Source of the DNA: Tetmemena sp. SeJ-2015
Lineage: Eukaryota; Ciliophora; Spirotrichea; Sporadotrichida; Oxytrichidae
DNA: 64,000 bases
Direction of reading: 5' to 3'
NCBI GenBank assembly: GCA_027382625.1
Contig: JAJKFJ010022835.1
Span: 1-64,000 of the forward strand
The position numbers and the translations under genes were made by a program. The notes beneath the pieces are model-generated. The model did not search any database and was not told the DNA's origin. It saw nothing but the letters and a program-made list of their open reading frames with translations. This document shows positions 38,450 to 49,500 of the stretch, piece by piece (position 1 is the stretch's first letter; each line of letters starts with the position of its first letter).

Positions 38450-41400
38450 CTGGATTTTGTATCGGAGGTACAGCATTAGGCAAATGTGATCGGCATACCC
38501 TATATTAGCAAAAGACTTTCTCTGTCAAGCGCAGTAAGATTACACTTAACAATTGCTTGAAAGTTCTCTATTTAATTTACTTTCTATGCTTACTGAAATT
38601 ATAATTTAGCTAATTATCTCAGTACTATTTGAGGCTATTGGAAACATTTTCCTCTCTAAGTATATCCTACTCGAGACAATCAGAAACACGATTAACTTCG
38701 AGCAGATCTTTTAGCGTGATAATCTCATTAACAAAGGGTTTGTGTCATTAGGCTCTTCACTTGTAAGGATTTGCATAGAAGAAAATTTCTTAGAATGGTT
38801 GAGTTTATTTTATTTCCCTTATAATTTTTACTTCTCTAGATGGCGACATGCCTTATCATGATCAATGTTACCATTTTTGCACTGCCGATGTCAAGTACTT
38901 ATATTACATTCAGTGGACTTACGGGAGTCACGCTTTTCGTTTTTGGTCTCAGATAAGATCAAGTGAATCTAGTGACCCCGACTTGGATTATTGGAGAATC
39001 TTTGATTTGGGTCTTCACTCCAATAATATCCATGAGCATCGCTTATATATTGTAAAGCATTAGTGAATTACTTCCCTCATGCTAATCTACTCTTTCAGGA
39101 GGGTACTGATTCAGACTTTCATATTTCAAAGGAGAGATGCAAGAAAGAGAGTCATTAAATTTACTCCCTATGCTATCAGCTTTGTATTTAGCTTCATGAT
39201 TTGCATACTCACTGCTAAGGATGTTGATTTATCTGACATAGATCATTTGTAATTTTCAACATTCCATTCAATTTAACACTTTTCTAGAGAGTCATTCATA
39301 ATATGTTCACTAGTTACATTAATGAAATTATTTAATCTCTTCATACAGATCCCTTCTTTATTATGCAAATTGTTCAGTTTCCTGTTGCTTTTGGTAATCT
39401 CTCGCTTCTATATGATTCGGAGAGCTATCAAAGAAGATTAAGTAAATAGTCTCTCAGCCAATATCAAGGACAGTCTTAAAATATAGTAAGAGAATATAAA
39501 GCTCAAATCTTTCACATTCAAAAATATTTCTTTAGTAATTCAAAGGTGCTTCTTGTGGCCTACTTTTTGGGGATGAGATGACTGTCAGCTAGAGGTTGCA
39601 AACAAGACTCACTAGACTTTCAATAGGCAAGCATCACAATAAACCCAAAAGAAATCCAGATGGATCAGAAAAGTAACAATTATTGCTTCTTTAAGGATAG
39701 TGAACCTTTAATTTTTAAAAGAGGCAATCGTCACAGAATGAGTTAGAACTCCAAATCAATAGGTTGCCAATCGAGTTAGACCACACACGGATCCCAGAAC
39801 TCTCTCATGAAAGTGAGGATTTAACAGACAGCAGAAATATGCTAAGCAGCAAGGGAAAAGGAGATACCCTTAAAAAGAATGAAGCCCCATTGCCAAAGTC
39901 AAGCTTGAAAGAGAAAGGAAGACTTAGAAAGTGGAAAGATCGCTTGTAGAAATGGACTAAGGGAGATTCTAGCTCAGAGGATGAGAGTGGCTCTAGTGAA
40001 AGTGACTACGTCTTTGATGACTATTAAAAGTGTGTGTTTTTATTATCCTTCCTTTAAAATGCAGTAGTTAATCCCTAGTCACAAATGTAGAACACTAAGT
40101 AAGATTAATACGATTTTGTAAACATAAATTCGAATTAGCAACTCTCAAGGTCAACCTGCCTCTCTAAAAAGTACTGGCAAGCTAGCTGCATAAGTGGCGC
40201 AAAAGTAGCCAGTATAGAAGCAGAAAAAGCTTGAAAATCAAGGAGATAGCAACTTCAAAGCAGACAAATCTGTCTTTATGTAATCACACATAAGTTGCAC
40301 TTAAATAATATCAACTTTTAAAATATTTAAAGTTTTGACATAAACAACAGTGAAGACTTAGGGAGCTCAGTAGTAAGTGAACAAGAGCAAATTCAAAAGC
40401 GGGATAAGTCAGACACAGACTCAGTTGAGTCCTCCAATTCTTAAGATGAAATGAAAACTGGTCAAAAGAAGAAGAAAAAAGAAGGACTGAAGGTGCAAAA
40501 CCTAATAGCAAAATCTATCACACCCAGCAAGAACAAGGAAGATAGGAAATAAATACTGCCTGCTATTGCCGAAGAAGAGTACTTGGAAACTTAGGCATAG
40601 AAAAATAATTAAGCAAAGCTGTCAAATAAGCTAGGTAGTTTGAAAGAGCGAAATAAATTAAAAAGTGTCACTATTACTAATGGGTAGTCTAAGAGCTTAA
40701 GGCAGGTGAGCTTCAAAGAAGAAGATGGGCAAGTGGTTCAACTTGGAATAGTTGCTGATGACCTTGAGGATAGTTAGTAAAAATAGAAGAAGAAAGAATG
40801 CTTCAAATGCTTCTCGAAGAATTCGAGGAAAACATTTTAACATAGTGAAAAGAGCATGAAGAAGAGTAAGAATTATAACTTCTTTTTACAAGTTATAGTT
40901 GATAAGCTTTTTCGAATTCCATTAGTCATGAGCACTTGTCTATTGGCGTTTGCTCATGGGTCAAATGAAGTTAATGTTGCTGCTCCAGTTGCAGCTATGA
41001 TTTTCTTATTGAACAGCAATCAAACTATCACTGATGCAGAGGCTTATCAAGGATTGGCTGTGGGGTTAGTCAGTTTGATCTTAGGAGTGCTAACACTTGG
41101 CAAACGATACCTTCATAAATACAGGAAGAAGTTTATGAAGACTACACTCTCAAAGTAAGCTCTATTTAAAGTTTATCATTCCTTGTAGTGGTTTCATCGC
41201 AAACATTAGTGCAAGTATAATTCTGTTGATATGCTCATTCTTCGGGTACCCTGCTTCCTTGACCTATCTAATCACTCGTAATATAATTTCGATGCTTTTA
41301 ACTTATTTAGCTACAATATACATTCTTAACAAAGTAACTAAGAAAAAGAAAATCAACTTCAAGAAGATTCTCTGGGGTGTGTTATTTGTTTTATGCACAG

Positions 41401-41513
41401 TAATTGCAAGTGCTTTATTCAGCATAGGCTTGTACTAATTAATAGCAGTCTTGGACTAAAATATCAATCTACCACCAAAGCCTAAACCACCTTCGCAAGA
41501 TTCATCAAATTGA
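38398..41513 (+). CDS. PiT/Pho4-family phosphate permease
   Basis: Starts at ATG 38398 (MSEEKNFAITSFAFAAVTGF) and ends at TGA 41511-41513. PiT (Pho4) proteins are symporters that bring phosphate across membranes. Family features in order: a divergent first repeat (GGTANVIGIPYISKRLSLS after a small frame correction near 38480); LIISVLFEAIGNIFLSKYIL; FALPMSSTYITFSGLTG, corresponding to the P-x-S-T-T/S region; TPTWIIGESLIWVFTPII; a long acidic, Ser/Lys-rich cytosolic loop (about 39480-40850); then the second signature CLLAFAHGSNEVNVAAPVAA and GFIANISASIILLICSFFGY near the C-terminus. The large central loop is usual for eukaryotic PiT proteins. Several introns or IESs interrupt it. The second signature is well kept; the first lacks the typical Asn-Asp pair. 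Confidence 0.8.
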
Positions 41514-42595
41514 TAAATTCAGGTATTGATATTATTTTATAATTGATCTAATTATTTCTAAAATTGTCATAGTGAAATACATATAAGATTGACCGAATTG
41601 TCCAGCTGGAGGTGGATTCTGACCATTTTATTTCCATCTTAACTTACTTATAAGCTTATTTATAATCCTCTCAGAGTTGGGTTAAGGCCTGGTTTTAGAC
41701 CATTAGCTTGACCAACTTGATGTAAAATTTTAAGCTCCTGCGCTAAGACCTGAGCTCGAGCTTACTCCACTGTTTGTTACTCCTTATCCTTGCTTAAAGA
41801 CAGCAGACCTCGTTACATTACTGTTTAATTGTCCCTGAGATGGATCTAAAAATTGATAAGCAACAAACTTTAAGAGCTTACTGTATTTGACTCTGTTTTT
41901 AGTATAATCAAAAAATCCTCCTGAAGTAAGAGAGCTGTTTCCTCCTTGATTAGGGGAGGAGGGTCTTTTTGCTGGAGCGCTTGCAGGTCGAGTCTGGCCT
42001 GCTTTGTTTGGACCAATTCTTGCCATGTTCGAAGCACCAGAATGAAGAATTGTGTTCTGATTGCTGCTTGCTGACCCAATTCTTTGCTATTGGCCTAGTG
42101 CGCCTCCTGAAATCGTACTGTTACTGCTATTCATGATTCTATAAATGGTTTAGCTAACTTAAAAAAGTCACTTACTTAATGGGGCCATTTCTGAAAGAGT
42201 TCAGCATATTCTTAGACTAAGTAGTTTATTGTGTGGTGCCACTTATTCCTCCATCTGCAGGATTCCTCTGGCCTAGATTTTGCTATGAGCTATTGTTAGT
42301 TATCATACTTTGCTATAGAAATGTTTTCTACTTGTTATAAGCTGTTCTAGTTTGAACTGTGCTGTGTAGAATTTCCATTATTTACTCTAAGAGCTCTTTT
42401 CATTTCTATCTAATTGAGGTTATTGCCTTGGAAGACTTGCTATCCTTGAGAGTTTAGAGTGGATCGCTTCTTAGCAGATGAGTTGTCGTGAAGAGGTGGC
42501 TACTTAGATTAAACGCTCGGTGAGATACCTCTAATTTTCTGTTGTGAGATGACGTTTGTTCCTGTTTAGGAGTTTCCGTGAGGAAGAGGAGGCAT
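41505..42595 (-). CDS. Basic Pro/Ser/Gln-rich protein
   Basis: Minus strand from ATG 42595-42593 (MPPLPHGNSQTGTNVISQ...) to the first in-frame TGA 41507-41505. Low complexity at the N-terminus; then a short ordered piece (WHHTINYLVQEYAELFQKW); then RIGPNKAGQTRPASAPAKR and FFDYTKNRVKYSKLLKFVAY; then a Ser-rich tail (VTNSGVSSSSGLSAG) and PNSERIINKLISKLRWK. It converges on the phosphate permease with overlapping or abutting stops. It is strongly basic and Pro/Ser-rich, as in microtubule- or nucleic-acid-associated proteins, but no domain is recognised. Confidence 0.5.
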
Positions 42596-42604
42596 TTAAT
42601 TTTG

Positions 42605-43344
42605 AGAACTTAAGTTTGCTTGATGAGCAATAATTTAGGGATTAGGATGCTATACAAGCTTTTGGGTTAGAATTTAAGAAATGCATAGAGATTTGAGAGA
42701 TTAGCAGGCTAGATATTTTAGAGATCGCTGACAGGATTTTCAATAAGCAATGTTATATTGTCATTGAAGAAAGGTTGATGTTGGATTTATCATCTGCAGG
42801 CAGAGTATTCTTCTAAGGAATCTTCTACGTTAACTCTCTTCTCTTCGGCTCAAGATTATTTGTTTAAGCTTGATAGTTCATAAAATTAGACTAGTCTTGA
42901 AGAGGTTGATGATGAGTAGTTGGCTATTATGGGTGTTGTTAGAATTTCTACTATGGCTGATTGATCATGATAATGTTTTCCTATTGAGCCGAGTTCTACA
43001 TCTGCTGTTTCAGCAATTGCTATTCCATGGACTAAGGATGGAAGTTTATCTAGGAGTGAGGTATTTATTGCTATTGCATTTGAAGAGATGGCTGATTTTA
43101 GTTGTGGCTCTAAGTCATACTTTGATTTTGAAGACCTGAAGTGTTCATTTATACAGTGACTGGGCCTCCCACATTAGAAGTCTTAGCAAGGAATCTCGAT
43201 TTAGGTACATTAAGTCCTGGTTATTACTGGGAAGAGTTCAATATCTAAGAGAGAGGTCCCTATGCACTTTGCAGCTGCTGTTATTAAACTAGTTTCTAGC
43301 GAGAGCCTTTAACTATTGGTCTACAATTCTTAGGTAGCTTGTGA
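42605..43344 (+). CDS. G/T-rich hypothetical gene
   Basis: Read on the + strand: FENLSLLDEQQFRDQDAI, EISRLDILEIADRIFNKQCY, KESSTLTLFSSAQDYLFKLD, SAIAIPWTKDGSLSRSEVF, FSCGSKSYFDFEDLKCS, TVTGPPTLEVLARNLDLG, GYYWEEFNIQERGPYALCS, LTIGLQFLGSL, ending at TGA 43342-43344. Frame changes near 42700, 42790 and 42960 indicate IESs; no ATG start was fixed. Base composition (G/T-rich coding strand) resembles the ORF at 37.7 kb rather than the Q-rich neighbours. The stop lies about 20 bp from the stop of the convergent phosphatase-like gene. The Cys-rich, strand-rich look suggests an extracellular or membrane-anchored domain; family not recognised. Confidence 0.45.
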
Positions 43345-43363
43345 TTCATAATGGGAGCAGGGT

Positions 43364-46300
43364 TCACCAAATTATTGCCCAAATAATTTAGAAGCTATAA
43401 GAAAAAAAATAATGTATTTAATGCATCACCAGGTCCTCTTCATCTGGTCCCTCCTCGGCAAGAGGTCTTTTCTGAAATTATAAATTCGGATTTTCATCAA
43501 CCCATTTCAATGTGAAATTTTTGTCCTCATCAATGTTCACCTATGAGAGATCAGCCTAATGCTAACTTCGCAAATTTATTATCCTCATTTGAGAGTTCAA
43601 GTAAGTGTTTCTTAGAATCAGCTCTTCATTTTCCAAATGAATGTTATTGTCTGAGAGCTCGGTCCATCTTTATAAGATTTATAGTTTTAAGAAACTGTCT
43701 CATCTCAAGATCTTGTCTCCTTGAGTTGAGGAATTCAAGGGTCTTAAGGAGACTCCATCTGTATCTTCTCATTATGAAAGCGGCAATTACGAAGCAAGCT
43801 CTTTTTTCCCTCTCTCATAAAATGTCATTATAAAGATCTCATCTGGTATTTTCTCCTATTAGTCAAAGAGAGTCCATCAAATAAATTGATCTCCCTCGAA
43901 GGTAGAGCACTCCTATTGGCTCCCAATGATAAATAATATTTATCTTAAAATGGAACACATTCAAATAAGTTGAAATTTACAACAACAATTTGACTTATAA
44001 ATAGGATTTTTATCTATAATTAATTTGCAAGATAGAGAATATATCATCCCCGTATATTTATCCTCTTTTAGGAGCTATTCATATTGTAGGTTATCAGGTT
44101 GGCGTTCGGAATAGTTATTTATTTATAGTGTTTATTTAGAATCTTATGAAGCGGCTGCTTGATATCTCCTTCATTTGTAAGAAGGAATATGCTTTGTGGA
44201 GCGAGTGTATGTGTTAGGATTAGATTGACCAAATTAAAGATAAATGAAGAGAGATAGACAGTCTGATAATAAAACTTGCTTGGCGAGTATCCTCTCAACT
44301 AATTTTAGATCAACTTGTTATGAGGCAGCTCCTATTAAATTTATAATGATAATCAATTATGGGTTTTGAGTAGATGCTGAACTAGGACCTGAAGTTAAAA
44401 TAGCTTATAATACGAAGAATTATACTTTGCTGATTGTTTTTCAAAATGAAGCTGTAACTTTTAAATGTAGAATTCTGATTGTTCACACCCAAGCTGCTAT
44501 TATTGCCACTAGTATTTTGATTTGTGGATAACTACTGGGTGGGAGTATGTGGACGCTTGGGCACTGAACCAGGCCTTTGAGGCTGAGGTATACCTCCCAA
44601 CAACCCACCACTATGGGAATTAGAGGTACTATTCTAACCAGAAGAAGAAGTTGGGGTATACTTTTGCACTTGGAATGGAGCTCTTTTCTTTTAATCACTA
44701 TCTGTAATTAATTTGAATAGAAAGTATCAGCAATTTTTGAAAAATACCAAGCTTTTGCTGATGTTGATTTGAGAGATAATTATTCAGAAGATTTTCAAGC
44801 TAGGCTGTCATTGAAGAATAAAATTGCAATTATAATAAAAGAAGATAAAACTTTTATTTTTATAATAGAGGTCTTTGCTTTACGGACTCATTAACCCTAA
44901 CTAATTGAACTTTATTAAAGAAGATCAGCAAGGGGAGCCATTTGAGAGTTCAAGAAGGAGTTTAAATTTTATAATTTCTCTTAATCGCATTACTAAGTCA
45001 GTCCATCTTTGAGTCTTTGGACCAATTCCTCTCTGGTAAAGTTTATTTTCGTACTGGGAGAGCTAACTCAAAAAGCTCTACCTCATCTCAACATCACTTC
45101 CTCATTCCCTGTCTATTATGAAATTTAATTTGCCACTTTTAGCAAGCTCTGTTCTATGCCTTTACAGACTGAACGAGTACAGATTCCTAGTTATCAATAG
45201 CCTCCTCCATGAATTTATAGATCTCAATCAATTCTCCATAATATTCTTCCTAAGAGAGTCTACTTCTCGTCGTCTTGCCAGTTCAAGGTAAGGTAGAGCA
45301 GCTTTAAATTTCTGCTCCCAATGATTTGGAAGCTGAGTGCCTGCTGTGTTCACCACTCTTGTAACCTTGTTTGCGACGACGAACTCCAAGTCCTGAGCAC
45401 CGAACTCGTCGCAAATGAAAATACCATCCTTGATCTTTTTTCACACCTATAATATCGCCCTAGTCTCCTTCCTCTCCATTTCTTTCCTCTTATACTTTCT
45501 ATGCTTATAGCGCTATCTGCTGCTATTATTGCTAGACTTGTTGCTGGCTTTGGTTGAATTGCTGGCTGTTCTAATTTTACGGAGCTTGCATTTAGAATTG
45601 CTATTGTTGCTAATTAAACCCGTTCAAAAAAAATATTTAAAAAATGCAAGTGGTAAGAGCAAATAAAATATTACGATTCTACTGAGAGGGCTGAGGTGCG
45701 GCATTGTGACCTCCGAAATAATTCTACTGCTATTAAGAAGCACCTGAATGGTTGAGTAGCTGCGAGGGAATCTGCTGATTGCCGAAACCTAATGGCACCT
45801 ACTGTTGTTACTATATCCCTACTATTTAATGTATCATTCATAAAGAGAGTGTAATCAAAGAATACTATAATTTGAATTGAGCCAGGTTAATTGAACTGGT
45901 TCTGATGAGCTTAATTCAAATGATTAGAAAAGTTCTAAGGTGCCCCCGAGAGCTGCTGATTTTGTTGGGTGTTCATCATCTGCTGCTGTTGTCGCTATCA
46001 ATTTAAAAGATAAACTAATAAATGAAGTTGGCTATTAGAGTTGGACTTTGAAGGAATCTTGAGGAACCGGAGGATGGTGATGGCCACTTGCTGCTTGCAT
46101 GTTGATACTGGCCCCTTGTGCCGCAGTGATTATGTTCCCTGAGGGTCCCACGTGCTGCTGAGAGAAAGGTCCAGCTATATTCGTAATAGATATAATAAAA
46201 TAAAAATATGAGCTAGTTGTTATTGAGCTGTCGTTGTGGTTTTCATATACATATTTTAAATGTAGAGTATTATTCTAATCAAAAAATATAACTATTACTA

Positions 46301-46401
46301 ACTTTATTCACTCACTCCTCTCATGTTACCGCTCCTGCCTAAATATCTGAGACTATCAAGAGTTCAAACTTCTTTTTCTTCTTTTTGCCCAGAGTATACA
46401 T
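43364..46401 (-). CDS. Dual-specificity phosphatase-like protein (catalytic Cys missing)
   Basis: Minus strand from ATG 46401-46399 (MYTLGKKKKKKFELLIVS) through a Q-rich linker (45.65-46.2 kb) to TGA 43366-43364. The phosphatase fold is clear: IFICDEFGAQDLEFVVANKV, TRVVNTAGTQLPNHWEQKF, EIYKFMEEAIDNQESVLVQ, then NRAC joined across a 1.35 kb interruption to FVIAAFIMRRYRWSLLKTLE and FLNSRRQDLEMRQ. The P-loop reads QSVKAQNRA where active enzymes have HCxxGxxR, so His, catalytic Cys and Gly are replaced while Arg is kept. I infer a pseudophosphatase that binds rather than hydrolyses. The C-terminus contains LRNTYLNSQ and DEDKNFTLKWVDENPN, then an acidic end. A further coding-like block (KKRAPFQVQKYTPTSSS, Pro/Gly-rich) lies inside the interruption at about 44480-44700. 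Confidence 0.7.
43793..45150. other. Large IES candidate, 10 bp pointer AGCAAGCTCT
   Basis: AGCAAGCTCT at 43793-43802 and 45141-45150. Removing 1348 bp joins VKAQNRAC to FVIAAFIMRRYRWSLLK on the minus strand in frame, exactly as the phosphatase fold requires. The interior contains at least one coding-like block that may belong elsewhere in the same protein. Confidence 0.8.
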
Positions 46402-46902
46402 GGGCTACTCTTTAAGTGTTAAAGTCTTTTCTCAATAAATAGGGTTTCTATTTTTAATATAAAAAGAGGAAAGAATACTAGAAAGTAGTACTACTCAAAC
46501 CAAAGTGAGAAGGAGGGTCAAAAAGTTTATAGTTTATTTGTAGTGGAAGTAGAATTTATTTTGAATTTTGAATTCCCTCTCTTCAACGATTAAAATGATC
46601 TTCAAAGATGGCAATAGATCATTACAAGGAAATTATATAAAATAGAAAGAAAAAAAAAAGATCTCAGAAAAATTTATAAGTTAAAAAACAAGTTCTACCT
46701 ATTTAAGATGTGGCAGTTTATAAACTTTCTGAATTTAATTTTATTAGAAATTTGCGAGCTAGTAGTGTAAACCGAATTGAATAATAATGCTTTGATTGAA
46801 TTAATTTGGATAATGACTCGAAACTGTTTAATATAAATTTAATATCTTTAAATAAGGTAGACTTCACAATACTTAGTTTTCGCTTCTAAACAAAGTTAAC
46901 CA
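46402..46902. promoter_or_regulatory. 5' region of Ca2+-ATPase copy A, duplicated upstream of copy B
   Basis: The ~60 bp before the ATG (AATATCTTTAAATAAGGTAG at 46841-46860, then ACTTCNCAANACTTAGTT-like) closely match 55901-55973 before copy B. Similarity continues patchily back to about 46550, so the duplication includes the promoter or 5' UTR. Confidence 0.6.
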
Positions 46903-48072
46903 ATGGCTGCCTTCTCCAAGAAAATAGACGAGCCACTGCTCTCAGAGGATTATGGTCAATTCGAAATCTCTGGAGAACAACTTATGTAAGCAATGGTTTA
47001 AATTTAAAGACTTCTCTCATCCAAGGCTCTTAGTCCATTCTAAAACTACTATTATTATGCAGAATATAGTAGAGAATTAAAGATGTTTAAAACCTAAATG
47101 CAATTAATAATTTGGTTTCTTATCCGCGAAGGAGGAGGCCATTTAATATTTATTGGTTCGATAGGAAATATTAGAAATATTTGAAGGGCTTTGAGAGAAT
47201 TTTAACTTTCCATTCTTACATCACAATATTAGGGAACTTTTCAATATTTCTAACATCTAAAAATTACACTATTAAATGGGTATAAGATAAATTAAATTGA
47301 TAACATCTTCAGCGGCCATTATAACGGGAATAAAATTTCACACAGTACTTATGAACTGTGGCACACCTACGGCGACACCTAGGGCATCGCCACCAAACTC
47401 AGATCTAGCCTTGAAGTAAGTCAATCAGATAAGAAAATAATTAACTCTCTAAGAACTTTTTTCCTCAGTTTAAATTAAAAAATCTTCTGAATGCTCTCAT
47501 ATCATCGTAAAGATTACAATCCATCCATCTCTGAGATAACATTAAAAGTTGATCAGGGAAAGTTAAAGGATTGTGAAATAAGATTTATTTTTTTAGAATA
47601 ATTTATTTAAAACGAAATAACTTGATAAGAAATTAATATCTTTTATTATAGAACGGAATTGCAGCAACTTAAAACGACATTAACTCTTTTGTTAAATAAT
47701 TTTTTATTTTTAAATTAAGAAGAGGATTGAAGAGTAAGTATTCTTGGCAAGATAAATAGAAAAATTATCTCATCATACTTTATTCTTAATTTTCCCTTTT
47801 GTTTAATCAATTGTTGAACTTATCTTTCTAGATTTGGTTCTAACAGTAATAAAACCTCACAAATATTAAAAAATGTGAGAATTACTTGGGTATCATTAAT
47901 TTCTTTATTTTAATAGAGAATGCAATAGGGAGCCTAAAAGATATACTAATCATTCTCTGTTTATTTAATTAACAGTAGAGATTAAAACTAGTAAACTATC
48001 TTTAATTGTATAAATATTATTTTTTTCCCTAATTCTAAACTCATTTTATTTTTTTAAAAAAAAACTGTAAAT

Positions 48073-48219
48073 TTTACAGAGTTGGCACGGGAGCTCGAAC
48101 AAGACAATTTAGCACGAAGCAAACAGAAACCATAGCCGCGCGCAGCTAAAAAATTTATTACCTTAAATGTCATGGTATTAAGACTATCTAGTTCAAGCTC
48201 CCGTGCCAACTCTGTTAAA
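48073..48219. repeat. Short element with ~25 bp inverted repeats
   Basis: The arms ACAGAGTTGGCACGGGAGCT at 48077 and its complement ending at 48215 match over about 25 bp with one mismatch. The interior of about 90 bp contains a small GC-rich hairpin (TAGCCGCGCGCAGCTA). It is MITE- or foldback-like. It lies within the interruption of copy A, about 0.3 kb upstream of the transposase relic. Confidence 0.75.
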
Positions 48220-48542
48220 TTGGGTTTTAAAAGATGGAGTTGCTCATCGGAAAGATAGACATTATTTATACAATTAGCAATAATTAACTAGTTAAAATCT
48301 CTATTCATAATGAAATCTAAAAAGATTAAATTCTAAAGTCTACTTCTTAAAATCTCTTGTATAATACTTCTTAAATTCTCTTGTATAATACTTATTATTA
48401 AGCGAGTCAAACGCGAAATTACTCAAAAATAACTACATGATCCATCCTATCTCAGTTTCATTTTGACTCTAAGGTATGGATGTAGTCACCCTTATCAGTA
48501 GTAATAGCCAGTTCTCAGCATCAACTCCATCTCAAAAATGTT

Positions 48543-49500
48543 GAGAGTGCCAGCGCGCACTATACTCTCGCATTTGAAAGTTGCAGATGAGAAAGTTAGG
48601 AGTTGCAGCTGTTCCTCATCGCACTTCTAAGTTTCAAGATGTCACATCAATTATTTGATTGATCCTCAAACTCTTCGCCACTAAGCGCACTTCAGTTTGG
48701 AGTAGCGCGCGAAGATCTTCCATAGATAGTTTCCTTATCTCAAGATCTCTCCGTAGACTGTAGCAAACATCTATCGTTGAAATGGCATAACGTAAAAACT
48801 GTGAATCGAGTGAAGCGCGTTATAGACTTCACTAAGCCATTTTATTATAATAATCTGAAATATATTTACACTGCTCAGGTGTGAGAGGATAGCGTGAAGT
48901 TTGTATGTGCTGACGAAGCTGTGTTCACACACAACACCTTCATGAAGAAGAGTTGGTACAAGAAGCACGATAACATAGAAGTTTACGAGTAGAAAGTAAA
49001 TATAACTACAAGTGCGTTACTTGCAGGAATCAGCGAAGACTCAGGCTTAGAAGCTTATGTCCTTCATCCTCGCTCTATCAAGCGAGAGCAGTATGTTGCG
49101 TTCCTTAAGAAGCTCAGAGAGAAGATCACAGACGGTGAGATCGTTCTACTCGTTGACAACCTCAGCGTACACAAGACAAAGGAAGCGAAGAAGGCATACG
49201 CTGAGTTGAACATCACTCCTGTTTTTAATGTTCCATACTCGCCAGAGTTCAACGGCATTGAGTTTTACTGGAACTTAGTTAAGGGACACTATAAGAAGCT
49301 GCTGCTCTATCACTTGATGCATGATTAAGCTATCGATACAGAGGATTTAATAGTGAGTAGTTGTAAGAGAGTGGAAGAAGAGAAGACAAAGTTATGTGCG
49401 AGATAAGGTAGAGTGAATATTTAGGAAAAGTATTTAAGCTTAATTAATGACTTAAGTCACTTTTGCTTATCTGGGAAGAAGGGATTCTTAGAGGATTCTA
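48543..49500 (+). mobile_element. Tc1/mariner-IS630-type transposase, decayed
   Basis: Two frames together give a transposase: an N-terminal DNA-binding part (YLKISPQTVANIYR, then after a one-base frame shift near 48778 LKWHNVKTVNRVKR), then a DDE domain (VCADEAVFTHNTF; EIVLLVDNLSVHKTKE; NVPYSPEFNGIEFYWNLVK). Asp, Asp and Glu of the catalytic triad are all present, with 34 residues between the second Asp and the Glu (DD34E), the hallmark of the Tc1/mariner-IS630 superfamily, to which the TBE elements of hypotrich germlines belong. A TGA near 48878 and the frame shift show it is degenerate. In germline DNA such elements are removed with the surrounding IES. Confidence 0.8.

Noticed and set aside
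48073..48219. Possible tRNA (GTTCAAGCTCCCG resembles a T-arm)
   Set aside because: The T-stem does not pair, and no acceptor, D or anticodon arm can be folded around it; the complementary arms fit an inverted-repeat element better.
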